A DNA stretch of 64,000 nucleotides. It comes from Streptomyces sp. NBC_01549 (GTDB lineage Bacteria > Actinomycetota > Actinomycetes > Streptomycetales > Streptomycetaceae). The notes under the pieces were generated by a model, which did no database searches, was not told where the DNA came from, and saw only the letters and a program-made list of their open reading frames with translations. Location of the stretch: the NCBI RefSeq assembly GCF_026339955.1, contig NZ_JAPEPW010000002.1, positions 1,612,001 through 1,676,000 on the forward strand, written 5' to 3'. Below are positions 39,543 through 47,116 of the stretch, piece after piece. Position numbers and translations under genes: made by a program. Positions within the stretch are counted from its first letter, which is position 1, and every line of letters begins with the position of its first letter.

Positions 39543-39860
39543 TCACAGGGTGGGTGCTGGTGTGAGCCCGTGGGCGGCGGCGATGGCGAGGCCTTGCCGT
39601 GCGAGGGCAACCACGCGGGGCGGGAGCGCGGACACGTCCCGGCCTGCGATCAACCCATCCAGGGCAGCGTGGGCCCCGTAATGACAGTTGGGGCAGATCC
39701 CGACGAGCGGTGTGTCGATCGCCTTGCCCGCGGCTAGCCACCAGGATTTGGGCGCCAGGTGGTGCTGCTCGATGACCGCGCAGGCGTGCCCCTTATATAG
39801 GGAGCAGGCCCGTAGCAGCACTCGGCCGTCGACGACGACCAGCTCCCTGGCCGTCGTCAT
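39543..39860 (-). CDS. HNH-type nuclease-like protein
   Basis: 105 residues. RACSLYKGHACAVIEQHHLAPKSWW (with the HH of the HNH core) and LVGICPNCHYGAHAALDGLI give the Cys/His framework of HNH endonucleases. In many siphoviruses an HNH protein works with terminase near the packaging site; here it lies at the opposite end of the late operon. ATG 39860 overlaps the stop of the preceding mini-ORF (ATGA at 39857-39860). Confidence 0.75.
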   Translation of the reverse strand: MTTARELVVVDGRVLLRACSLYKGHACAVIEQHHLAPKSWWLAAGKAIDTPLVGICPNCHYGAHAALDGLIAGRDVSALPPRVVALARQGLAIAAAHGLTPAPTL

Positions 39861-39952
39861 GCGGGCTCCGTGTCGTCGACCGGCGGCAGTTGAGGCTCGC
39901 GGAATGGTCGAGGTGACAGCCAGAACGGCGGCGGGTCTTCGTCGTCGGCCAT
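39857..39952 (-). CDS. Mini-ORF (31 aa) coupled to the HNH gene
   Basis: MADDEDPPPFWLSPRPFREPQLPPVDDTEPA: acidic and Pro-rich, without structure prediction. Support comes from its placement, 8 bp after the collagen-like gene and with an ATGA overlap to the HNH gene, and from GTAGGAGG just before its start. Confidence 0.5.
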   Translation of the reverse strand: MADDEDPPPFWLSPRPFREPQLPPVDDTEPA

Positions 39953-39960
39953 GAATCCTC

Positions 39961-40611
39961 CTACTCGTACTGGCGGCGGCCGGGGTCCAAGCCCATCGAC
40001 AGCAGGCCGCCCTGCTTCTGCGACGGCTGCGGTGCGCCGTCTTTCCGGCACACGAGTGCGTCCGGGTCGTAGGCCGGGGCCTGCATGGAGTAGCCGTCCG
40101 GGCAGGTCTGCCCGTCACGGCCGTTAGTCCCGTCCTTGCCGTCGGCGCCGGGCGGTCCCGACGGTCCGGCAGGGCCTGGTTCGCCCTGGGGTCCGGTCGG
40201 TCCGGCTACGCCGTTGCTGCCTGCGGCTCCTGGCGCTCCGGTCTGGCCGACGCCGTTGCTGCCGTCGGTGCCGTTGATGCCGTTCTTGCCGGGCGATCCC
40301 GATGGGCCGACTGGCCCGATCAAGCCCGGTGGACCTGTCGGCCCCGGGCTGCCCTGTGGTCCGCGGGGCCCAGTGATGGACTGGCCGGCTGCGCCCCGGC
40401 TTCCGGGAGGTCCAGCAACGGGCTTGTGCCCGAGTTGCTGCACTTGGCGGGCCAGTTGGTCGCGTGCTTCGTTGGCGGTGTGCAGGTCGTGGCTGAGCTG
40501 CTGCATGGTGATGAACACCCAGGCGAGTACGGCTACGCCGAGGGTGGCGGCGAGGGCGAACCATACGTCGCCGCGCCGCCGATCCTTCGCCCGGGAGTTG
40601 TGTGCCCTCAC
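39961..40611 (-). CDS. Membrane-anchored collagen-like protein
   Basis: 216 residues. A basic N-terminus, one membrane helix (VWFALAATLGVAVLAWVFITM, about residues 16-36), a short coiled-coil (LSHDLHTANEARDQLARQVQQLG), then about 35 Gly-x-y triplets (GPPGSRGAAGQS...GPRGPQGSPGPTGPPG...) and a small C-terminal domain with two cysteines. Such proteins trimerise into collagen-like rods. Located between the HNH gene and the lysis genes and overlapping the preceding coiled-coil membrane protein (GTGA), it may be a spanin-like or envelope-spanning lysis factor, or a virion fibre. Confidence 0.8.
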   Translation of the reverse strand: MRAHNSRAKDRRRGDVWFALAATLGVAVLAWVFITMQQLSHDLHTANEARDQLARQVQQLGHKPVAGPPGSRGAAGQSITGPRGPQGSPGPTGPPGLIGPVGPSGSPGKNGINGTDGSNGVGQTGAPGAAGSNGVAGPTGPQGEPGPAGPSGPPGADGKDGTNGRDGQTCPDGYSMQAPAYDPDALVCRKDGAPQPSQKQGGLLSMGLDPGRRQYE

Positions 40612-40955
40612 GCGCCCGCCCCTCTCGCCGCCAAATAGGCTTGCAGGATGAGGAGGAGGACTGGCGCGACCAGGCAGGAGAACACCAGCCGCCGGTCGGC
40701 GCGCCGTTCGTCCTCCCGCTTCCGCCGCTCCGCCTCCGCCTCCCGTTTCTCCTGTACGCGTTCTGCTTCGATCGCCGCCACCCGCTCGATCACCTGTCGG
40801 TGTACGTCATCGGCGGCGCGGCGCTCGAGCTCGTACCGTTCGACGGAAACCTTTTTGTCGAGCCGGGCCCCGTACTCGCGGAGGTCTTCCTTGAGGTCGG
40901 CGTGAATGGCCTCCAGGCGTCTGACGACCTCCCCGAGCGTCGGCTCATCCGCCAC
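40608..40955 (-). CDS. Coiled-coil protein with C-terminal membrane anchor
   Basis: 115 residues: a long charged helix (LEAIHADLKEDLREYGARLDKKVSVERYELERRAADDVHRQVIERVAAIEAERVQEKREAEAERRKR) followed by a single membrane segment (LVFSCLVAPVLLLILQAYLAA). This form is typical of small proteins placed beside holins in actinophage lysis cassettes, often called holin-like or minor lysis proteins. It overlaps the next gene by 4 bp. Confidence 0.7.
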   Translation of the reverse strand: MADEPTLGEVVRRLEAIHADLKEDLREYGARLDKKVSVERYELERRAADDVHRQVIERVAAIEAERVQEKREAEAERRKREDERRADRRLVFSCLVAPVLLLILQAYLAARGAGA

Positions 40956-40967
40956 GTGCTGCTCCGA

Positions 40968-41351
40968 TCAGGCGCCCTGCGGTGCGGCAGGCTCGACCGG
41001 GCTGGACTGCTCCAGCCGCACGGACGGCACGGGTGCGGTGACCCGTTCGCGCAGCCACAGGGTGACGAGTGCGGCGATCGCGGCCATGACCTTGCTCTGG
41101 TGGTCGGCGGACCAGTCGAGGCCGAGGCCGACGCACAGGGCCATGACGGCCTGAGCGAACTGGACGATCATTGCGGCGAGCGCGCCGTTCTTGAGGACGA
41201 TCGCGGTGATGACGCCGACGGCGGCGGCGGAGACGGCGTTGATCGCGGTCTGGGTGCCGTCGGAGATGTCGACGCCGAACGCGGACAGGGCCTGGAGGAG
41301 CGCGGCGATGAAGCCAAGGATGTAGACCGGTTCGCGGCCGAAGATCTTCAC
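40968..41351 (-). CDS. Holin
   Basis: 127 residues with about three membrane segments (VYILGFIAALLQALSAFG, TAINAVSAAAVGVITAIVL, GALAAMIVQFAQAVMALCVGLGL) and a charged C-terminal tail. Size, topology and place, two genes after the endolysin in the same operon, fit a phage holin that permeabilises the membrane at lysis time. It overlaps the upstream exoribonuclease gene by 4 bp. Confidence 0.78.
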   Translation of the reverse strand: MKIFGREPVYILGFIAALLQALSAFGVDISDGTQTAINAVSAAAVGVITAIVLKNGALAAMIVQFAQAVMALCVGLGLDWSADHQSKVMAAIAALVTLWLRERVTAPVPSVRLEQSSPVEPAAPQGA

Positions 41352-41902
41352 GGTGTTCTCGCTTCCTGTTCGGCGAGCCAGCGCCGGACGGTTTGGTTGT
41401 GGCGGGCGTCAGCGAGCGCGTTGTGTTCGCCGGACTCCTGCTGGGGAAGGTCGTCCCAGGCGAGACCGAGGCGGGCTCGCTCCTGCTGGATGTCGTGCGT
41501 GAACATCGGCACGCCCTCGGGGAGGTCGATCATCCGACCCCAGAGTTGGGCGAGCGCCACGTGGTCGTAGGCGCCATAGTTCGCCCAGAGCTGGACGTCG
41601 GGTCCGGCGGCGCGGATGAAGTCCATGACCTCGTTGGCGATCCGCTCCCGGTGTTTCACTGCCGGGTCGGCGTAGTGGAACAGCCATCGCTTCGGCATGT
41701 GAATCTTGGCGTCACCGTGCCCCTTGGGGAGGTGCGGGACGACGTTTTCCATCAGCCACTTGTGCTTGCGGATGCGCCGCACTGACATATCCCGGTTGAC
41801 GGCGTAGTACTCGCGGCCGTCGTCGCACACCATGCCGATGGAGATCAGCTCGATGGTGCGGCCGTCCTCCAGAAATTCCAGATCGTAGTCCAGCGCGGTC
41901 AT
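41348..41902 (-). CDS. Rv2179c-type DEDDh 3'-5' exoribonuclease
   Basis: 184 residues. LDYDLEFLEDGRTIELISIGMVCDDGREYYAVNRD contains the first acidic pair in the Rv2179c-like pattern; ANYGAYDHVALAQLWG has the middle Asp; ESGEHNALADARHNQTV the HxxxxD. Rv2179c of M. tuberculosis trims 3' overhangs of RNA. It sits between endolysin and holin, overlapping both by 4 bp, which is an odd place for a nuclease. With the TROVE protein and Y RNA nearby, a role in structured-RNA decay is an attractive but untested idea. Confidence 0.82.
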   Translation of the reverse strand: MTALDYDLEFLEDGRTIELISIGMVCDDGREYYAVNRDMSVRRIRKHKWLMENVVPHLPKGHGDAKIHMPKRWLFHYADPAVKHRERIANEVMDFIRAAGPDVQLWANYGAYDHVALAQLWGRMIDLPEGVPMFTHDIQQERARLGLAWDDLPQQESGEHNALADARHNQTVRRWLAEQEARTP

Positions 41903-42786
41903 GTGATGACCTGGAAGCCGTGCTTGGCGCCCAGCTTCGCGAGGGACGTCTGGCCGGGGATGCCGTCGGCGCCGGATCCGCTGTAGCCGAGATGCCGCTG
42001 CCACGCCTTGTAGGCGTCGACGCTCTTCGAACCGAAGGACCCGTCGACGTACTGGCCGTCAAGGAGGCCCTCAGCATGGAGCGCCTTCTCGACGAGCAGC
42101 ACCTCGCCCTTGTAGCTGGTGTGGCCCTGCGCTGCCGCCGGGTCGTGCTTCGCGGCGTATATGACGTGCGCGAGGCTGACCTTCGGCTTTGCCGGGGTGG
42201 GCGGCTTCGGCGGGGTGACCGGGGCGTGCGCGAAGAGATCCGGCATCGGTCCGGGGTCGACATGGCTGTTGGCAGGGATCTGGTTGTGCCCGTAGTGCCC
42301 GCCGAGTTTCGTCCAGGCGTCGAGGGAGACGGTGTCGCGGACGAAGCCCGTCGGGGCGCCGCCGGGCCACACGTCGGGGATGCCGAGGCTCCGCAGCCAC
42401 GTCATGATGCCGTCGAGGCCCTTGCAGGGCGTGTCCCGGACAGTGGCGTACCGCTTGCCGCCGACGGTCTCGTTCGCGGTGAAGACGATCTCGATCTGCA
42501 CGCAGTACTTGCCGGTCCGGTTGGTGCGGACGTCGCCCGCGTTCTGCAGCGAGAGGCTACGGCTGTCCGCGGGGAAGAACTGGGCTATCTCCCCAGTCCA
42601 CGGGTCCCACAGCAGGTGCGGCGCAACGTCTGCGCCGCCGCCGGTGAACCAGCCCAGCTCGCGGGCGAACGTCCAGTCGGTGGCGTTGCTGGTGATGTGC
42701 CAGACGGCGCGTGCGGGACCGCCGTTCATCGCTCCCTCGTTGCCGAGGGCGTGCCGGGCCGCGCCGGGCATCCACAGGTCAACCAT
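41899..42786 (-). CDS. Endolysin with C-terminal peptidoglycan-binding domain
   Basis: 295 residues. The N-terminal two-thirds (ARAVWHITSNATDWTFARELGWFTGGGADVAPHLLWD ... KYCVQIEIVF ... GGHYGHNQIPANSHVDPG) is an amidase_2-like catalytic domain with zinc-ligand histidines (WHIT, SHVDPG). After a PTPAKPK linker, the C-terminus (VEKALHAEGLLDGQYVDGSFGSKSVDAYKAWQRHLGYSGSGADGIPGQTSLAKL) is a PG_binding_1 helix bundle. It cuts peptidoglycan during host lysis. Confidence 0.88.
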   Translation of the reverse strand: MVDLWMPGAARHALGNEGAMNGGPARAVWHITSNATDWTFARELGWFTGGGADVAPHLLWDPWTGEIAQFFPADSRSLSLQNAGDVRTNRTGKYCVQIEIVFTANETVGGKRYATVRDTPCKGLDGIMTWLRSLGIPDVWPGGAPTGFVRDTVSLDAWTKLGGHYGHNQIPANSHVDPGPMPDLFAHAPVTPPKPPTPAKPKVSLAHVIYAAKHDPAAAQGHTSYKGEVLLVEKALHAEGLLDGQYVDGSFGSKSVDAYKAWQRHLGYSGSGADGIPGQTSLAKLGAKHGFQVIT

Positions 42787-42788
42787 GG

Positions 42789-43043
42789 TCAGGACTCCTC
42801 ACGCTCGGGCCAGTGCCAGGTACCGCCCTCGCGGCCGATCTCGCTCTGCATGACGCAGTCGTGGAACGTCGTATCCGGCAGGAAGACGGTCACGCTGACC
42901 GGGACGGCGATGTTCGCCTTGTCGCCATCCGAGATGCCCGGCGGGTACGCGCCCACCTCGGTGATAATGGCCGCTCGGCACACGGGCTCACCCGTTGCGC
43001 GGCTGGTGTAGTGCACGATGCGTCCGACGGTGGGCTTGGCCAT
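42789..43043 (-). CDS. Small phage protein (84 aa)
   Basis: 84 residues: AKPTVGRIVHYTSRATGEPVCRAAIITEVGAYPPGISDGDKANIAVPVSVTVFLPDTTFHDCVMQSEIGREGGTWHWPE. Beta-rich with an SH3-like look. Proteins of this type (VHYxxxG...CxAAIVTEV...VFxPxGxxFxxxV...GTWHWPE) are very common in actinophages near tail and lysis genes; the function is unknown. It lies between the papain-like protein and the endolysin. Confidence 0.75.
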   Translation of the reverse strand: MAKPTVGRIVHYTSRATGEPVCRAAIITEVGAYPPGISDGDKANIAVPVSVTVFLPDTTFHDCVMQSEIGREGGTWHWPEREES

Positions 43044-43045
43044 GG

Positions 43046-43984
43046 TCAGGCTCCGTTCACGTGGTTGTCGTGCGCCCACGCCGTCATCAGATCCAGCGCC
43101 TGAGCCAGGCGAGGATCAACTGGAGCAGGGGTGGGCGACGGAGGAGGGGTAGGCACCGGCGTTGGCGCGGGCGGCACGATGGCCGGGAACGGCTTGCCGG
43201 TGAGAGCGGTGTAGTCCGCGGCGAGCGCCGCCAGGTCGACGCCCGCCAGGAACGCGGGGTGCTGGAGGTGCTCAGGGAAGATGACGACCCAGGCCTCTTC
43301 GACCTTGCGCCGCCAGTAGGCGTCGGTGAACGACGTCTCTTCGGCCCAGGTGATGAACCGTTCGTCGCCACCGAGGGGGCCCGGGCCGGCTGCGCCGTAT
43401 CCGCCGGTGATGACGGAGTGGCCGCCGTCGTCCGGGCTGGCGCGGTGATAGTCCCAGGGCTTTCCGTTGTCGAAGTCGGTCATGTTGGCGTCCTGGACGA
43501 CGATGCCGGTCCACACGAATCCGAAGACCGCTATGGCGGCCTTGACCTCGTCCGGGCTGGACGGGTCGACCTTGGCGAACGCGACCGCCTTCTTCCCGTC
43601 CGGGCCGCCGTGCTTGACGAGGTACTCAAGCAGGGTCTGGATGTCCATGCCGTTGTCGTGCGACGAGCCCGGCCCGTTGGTCTCGGCGGTGCCGTTCGGG
43701 TCGAAGCCCGGGTTTTGCGTCTTGTAGACGGCCCAGACCTCGTCCTGCGTCGGGTAGTACTCGGCGCCGAGGATGAAGGTGAGCAGGCGGCGGACGTTGG
43801 CCCACGTGACCGCGACACAGTCACCGGCGACGTCGTTGCCGCGCATCTCCCAGGCGGCGAGCCGCGCAAGGTAGTCGGCTGCGGCCGGGTGCGCGGGGAC
43901 CTTGCCGGTGAAGAGCCGGGCGAACTTGAGGGCCGGGACCTGCTTCGGGGCGCGGCGGCCGTACTTGCGGATGGTGCTGGTCAA
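43046..43984 (-). CDS. Papain-fold cysteine-peptidase-like phage protein
   Basis: 312 residues. GNDVAGDCVAVTWANVRRLL offers a candidate catalytic cysteine near residue 56, and DDGGHSVITGGYGAAG a candidate histidine; WAEETSFTDAYWRRKVEEAWVVIFPEHL follows. The order C...H with flanking GDC and GGH motifs fits papain-like folds. A Pro-rich C-terminal tail ends the protein. The start appears to be TTG 43984 behind GGAGGG. It may be a tail-associated protein or an accessory lysin. Confidence 0.7.
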   Translation of the reverse strand: MTSTIRKYGRRAPKQVPALKFARLFTGKVPAHPAAADYLARLAAWEMRGNDVAGDCVAVTWANVRRLLTFILGAEYYPTQDEVWAVYKTQNPGFDPNGTAETNGPGSSHDNGMDIQTLLEYLVKHGGPDGKKAVAFAKVDPSSPDEVKAAIAVFGFVWTGIVVQDANMTDFDNGKPWDYHRASPDDGGHSVITGGYGAAGPGPLGGDERFITWAEETSFTDAYWRRKVEEAWVVIFPEHLQHPAFLAGVDLAALAADYTALTGKPFPAIVPPAPTPVPTPPPSPTPAPVDPRLAQALDLMTAWAHDNHVNGA

Positions 43985-44002
43985 CGAGCCCTCCAGGGCA
44001 TG

Positions 44003-44029
44003 AAAAAAGCCCGGCCGGAGGGCGCGGGC
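44003..44029 (-). terminator. Intrinsic terminator between tail and lysis genes
   Basis: Minus strand: GCCCG ... CGGGC with an 11-nt loop followed by TTTTTT. It lies between the stop of 44049-44258 and the start of 43046-43984 and would partly uncouple lysis from tail expression. Confidence 0.7.
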
Positions 44030-44048
44030 GTCGACGTGGCGGGCTGGG

Positions 44049-44258
44049 TCAGGAGAATTCGGGCTGCGGGTCCAGCAGCGTTGCGGTGAGGATCTCCATC
44101 AGCTGGCCGCAGATACCGCACTGCACGTAGCAGTGCACGCCGTCATTGGAATAGAACGGGTTGACGTCGAAGGTCTCCCCGAAGTTGCGGCACGCCTCGT
44201 TGTTGTCGCGGACGGTGATGGCGTAGTACAGGCCGGGTTCGAAAACGGGCGTGCTCAT
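44049..44258 (-). CDS. Small phage protein with CxxC (69 aa)
   Basis: 69 residues: MSTPVFEPGLYYAITVRDNNEACRNFGETFDVNPFYSNDGVHCYVQCGICGQLMEILTATLLDPQPEFS. HCYVQCGICG gives three closely spaced cysteines and a further one at ACRN, so a metal site is possible. It overlaps the upstream tail gene by 4 bp. Similar proteins accompany tail fibres in Streptomyces phages. Confidence 0.7.
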   Translation of the reverse strand: MSTPVFEPGLYYAITVRDNNEACRNFGETFDVNPFYSNDGVHCYVQCGICGQLMEILTATLLDPQPEFS

Positions 44259-44992
44259 ATCCCCATCACCATCCAGCTGATTCCGGTCGAGGTCGTGTTG
44301 GTGCGGGTCAGCCACACCGTGAGGCCTGTTGCGCTGACGCTGGTGACGCCGACGCCGGTGACCTGGGTGCCGGGCAGCGTCGTCTGTGCCGTGGCGAACG
44401 CGGTGAACGTGGTGCCCATCAAGTTCAGGCCGTTGATGGTGAACGAAGTCGGCGTGTTCGCGACCGGGGTGATGTTGATCGTGCCGTAGGCGATGTTCGA
44501 GGCTGTCAGGATCCCGAGGACGTCGAACGTGCACGGGGAGGAGTCCTCGCCCTGGATGGACGCGTGTGCCGTGCCGTCGAACAGGGACTCCAGGATGAGC
44601 AGCGCCCGGTGGTCACTCGGGTTGACGGCTCCCGAGGTGAGGACGAGGTCGCTGTACTGGAAGGCATCGCTGTCGTAGTAGATGCTCGCAGGATCCGCGA
44701 CCAGGTTGTTTTCCACAGGCCGGAACTGCAGCTGCCCGCTGCTCAGGTACCCGCTCATGTTGATCGGGTCCTGCATGCCGCGCGTCCACAGCCCGCCCCC
44801 GCCGTTGCCGGCGTCCGGGCCCAGTTCTGCCAGCAGGGTCGTGCCGTCGTCTGCGTACACGCGGAGGGTTCCGACGGACGCGGCCGTCATGCGGCGTGCG
44901 GCCCGCATCTCCCGTACCTCGCGTTCGAGAGCGGCCAGGCGGCGGGCCAGCGAGGTGGCGTCCGGCGGGAGTTGGTCGATCTGGCGGGGCAT
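44255..44992 (-). CDS. Tail fibre/minor tail protein with coiled-coil start
   Basis: 245 residues. A short coiled coil (SLARRLAALEREVREMRAARRM) is followed by SVGTLRVYADDGTTLLAELGPD, a pattern common in actinophage tail-tip proteins, and then Thr/Ser/Gly-rich beta structure. It probably forms a trimer at the tail tip. It is the last structural gene before the terminator at 44003-44029. Confidence 0.72.
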   Translation of the reverse strand: MPRQIDQLPPDATSLARRLAALEREVREMRAARRMTAASVGTLRVYADDGTTLLAELGPDAGNGGGGLWTRGMQDPINMSGYLSSGQLQFRPVENNLVADPASIYYDSDAFQYSDLVLTSGAVNPSDHRALLILESLFDGTAHASIQGEDSSPCTFDVLGILTASNIAYGTINITPVANTPTSFTINGLNLMGTTFTAFATAQTTLPGTQVTGVGVTSVSATGLTVWLTRTNTTSTGISWMVMGI

Positions 44993-46078
44993 TCAGCTCT
45001 CCTCTACCAGGATGGGCCGGACGCGGTCGGCGTCCGGGTCGAGCTCCCAGGACCAGCAGCGGGCGACGACGTTGGCGCCTTGGGGGTGCCGCGGTGAGCG
45101 TTCGACGGCCATGCGGACGGTGTCGCCGAGCGCCCAGTCGCGATTGAGGCGTGGGGCGCGGGAGGCGACGGCTTCGATGGACCACACCTGGGCGCCTTGC
45201 TGCATGAGCGTCAGCGACTGTGCGGCGTGGGCGTTCAGCTGGTCCGGGTCGGTGACGCCGGTCGCCGGGGTGTAGCGGTACTCCCAGCGCGGCCAGCCGG
45301 CGGCGATGAGCGCGGTCGCCTCGTGCGGGCTGGAAGTGAGCCGGGACGAGCCTTCACCCTCACCGCGGGCGAGGACGACGGTGGCGCCTTTGCCCTGCTC
45401 GTAGGACTCGGCGAGGGTGTACGAGGAGACGCAGCCCGGAAAGTCGAATGTGGCCTCGGGTGTCGCCGCCTGGACGCCGATGGCCGGGCGGACGCGCAGC
45501 GGGAACTGGAAGCCGCTGTGGCTGGCGTTCCAAGTGACGTCGATCGCCCACTCGGGGCCGCCGTCCAAGCTCATGATCTCTTTGAGGCAGGACAGGATCG
45601 TTTTGTCGTCGCCGTCCTGCGTCAGGTAGGTCATGGTGACGCCGGTGTTCGGTGCGTCGATGACGATCGGCGGCCCGTTCGTGAGGGCCGGGGTGACGAG
45701 CGCGGATACGACGGCGGCCTGGTCGACACCGATGAGGGTCTGGTCGCCGGGGAACCGGGCGTCGAGGTAGGCCTCGAGGGTGATGGCCCCAAGGGGCAGC
45801 GTCTGCGAGCTTCCGCCGCCGCGGGTCAGTACCGCGCCCGCCCAGAGTGGCGTGTCGGTGGCCGTGTCGACGGCCACGATCGCGGACTGGCCTGGTGTAG
45901 TCGCCTCGGTCCAACCGCCCGGAGCGCCGGGCAGGGCGAGCTCGAACTGGAGTGTCGTCGAGTCGCCGAGTTTCCGTGTGAGCGATCCGGTCGGCTTAAG
46001 AGAGGTGAGGTCTTCGACGATGCCGCCCGAGCCCAGGTCGCAGCCGTACCAGGCGAGTTGGTAGGCCGTCTCTGTCAT
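44993..46078 (-). CDS. Tail-tip protein (siphovirus minor tail protein)
   Basis: 361 residues: YGCDLGSGGIVEDLTSLKPTGSLTRKLGDSTTLQFELALPGAPGGW, then ITLEAYLDARFPGDQTLIGVDQAAVVSALVTPAL and a long beta-rich body. This resembles the gp37-like/tail-associated proteins that follow the distal tail protein in Streptomyces siphophages. Its stop and the next start are adjacent, while its own ATG shares its first base with the stop region of the gene upstream (46078). Structural role inferred from sequence style and position. Confidence 0.72.
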   Translation of the reverse strand: MTETAYQLAWYGCDLGSGGIVEDLTSLKPTGSLTRKLGDSTTLQFELALPGAPGGWTEATTPGQSAIVAVDTATDTPLWAGAVLTRGGGSSQTLPLGAITLEAYLDARFPGDQTLIGVDQAAVVSALVTPALTNGPPIVIDAPNTGVTMTYLTQDGDDKTILSCLKEIMSLDGGPEWAIDVTWNASHSGFQFPLRVRPAIGVQAATPEATFDFPGCVSSYTLAESYEQGKGATVVLARGEGEGSSRLTSSPHEATALIAAGWPRWEYRYTPATGVTDPDQLNAHAAQSLTLMQQGAQVWSIEAVASRAPRLNRDWALGDTVRMAVERSPRHPQGANVVARCWSWELDPDADRVRPILVEES

Positions 46079-47106
46079 CAGACGGACTCGTAGGTGCCGG
46101 TGATGCGAAGCTGGGATCCGTTGGCGAACGTCTCGGGCCGGGCCGGGGTCATGAAGTCGATACGCGTGTTTGTCGTTGACAGGTTGAAGAATGCGCTGGT
46201 GGTGGACGCGCCCGGCGAGATGACCATCTGGCCCATCCAGCGGTCACTGCCGAGGAGATGCGCCTGAAGGATGTAGCTGCAGCCGTTGTTGGCGGCGGCG
46301 AACGGCAGCGCCCAGTTGTAGTTGCCGCTGCCGTAGGTCGTGGTGGAGCCGGGCACCAGGTTGATGTGGACGGTCACCTGCCGCCCGATCTTGCTGTAGC
46401 GGCCGACGAGGGTGCCGTTGTTGACGACGGGGTTGGTGGTGGTCGCCGTCCATGTCGGCGTGTACGACGTCCAGGCGCCCGGCACCTTGTAGTAGGTGTC
46501 CCAGGAGGCGCCGTTCCATCGCAGCAGGTCGGTGCCGTTGTCGTAGAACTGTCCCGTGTACGGGCTGGACGGGGCGGTTGGCGACGGCAAGATGCCGCCC
46601 GGCGCGACCGTCGACGGTCGGACCGCAGTGCTCACCGATGCGGTGCCGCCGTTCGCCACGGATAGGACGCTGATCGTGGCCAGCGGCATGTAGATCTGTG
46701 TGCCCGCCGGGGTCGGGGCGACCGGGGACGCCGACGGGGTGCCCGCCAGGTAGACGATGTCCGCCTTGTTCAGGCCGGACGCGTCGACCGAGTTGTCCCA
46801 GACACGCAGGTAGACGAGGTCGATGCGGTTCAGGGTGGCGTGCGCAGCCGTATAGGTGCCCGGTGACACCGACGACGGGAACGCGGCCCGGTATACGCCC
46901 TGCCCGCTGTAGGCGACCGCGGCGACGCCAGCCGAACAGTTGATGGTGGTGCCGGCCAGGGTGACGGTCAGGCCCGGGTCGCCGGGGCGGACGCCCGAAG
47001 TCGCGCCCAGGGCGCTGCCGTTGCCCATGATGAACATGGAGTCGTTGTTGCGGGCTTCGAGACCGGAGAACACCAGCGTGTCGATTGCCCACGGGTCTAC
47101 GGGCAC
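46078..47106 (-). CDS. Minor tail / receptor-binding-type protein
   Basis: 342 residues: SGLEARNNDSMFIMGNGSALGATSGVRPGDPGLTVTLAGTTINCSAGVAAVAYSGQGVYRAAFP, then a Pro/Ser linker (PSPTAPSSPYTGQFYDNGTDLLRWNGASWDTYYK) and a C-terminal beta-sandwich (GRYSKIGRQVTVHINLVPGSTTTYGSGNYNWALPFAA). The last part looks like a carbohydrate-binding or tail-knob domain. Probably exposed at the tail tip and involved in host contact. Confidence 0.72.
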   Translation of the reverse strand: MPVDPWAIDTLVFSGLEARNNDSMFIMGNGSALGATSGVRPGDPGLTVTLAGTTINCSAGVAAVAYSGQGVYRAAFPSSVSPGTYTAAHATLNRIDLVYLRVWDNSVDASGLNKADIVYLAGTPSASPVAPTPAGTQIYMPLATISVLSVANGGTASVSTAVRPSTVAPGGILPSPTAPSSPYTGQFYDNGTDLLRWNGASWDTYYKVPGAWTSYTPTWTATTTNPVVNNGTLVGRYSKIGRQVTVHINLVPGSTTTYGSGNYNWALPFAAANNGCSYILQAHLLGSDRWMGQMVISPGASTTSAFFNLSTTNTRIDFMTPARPETFANGSQLRITGTYESV

Positions 47107-47116
47107 GGCGGCCTCC

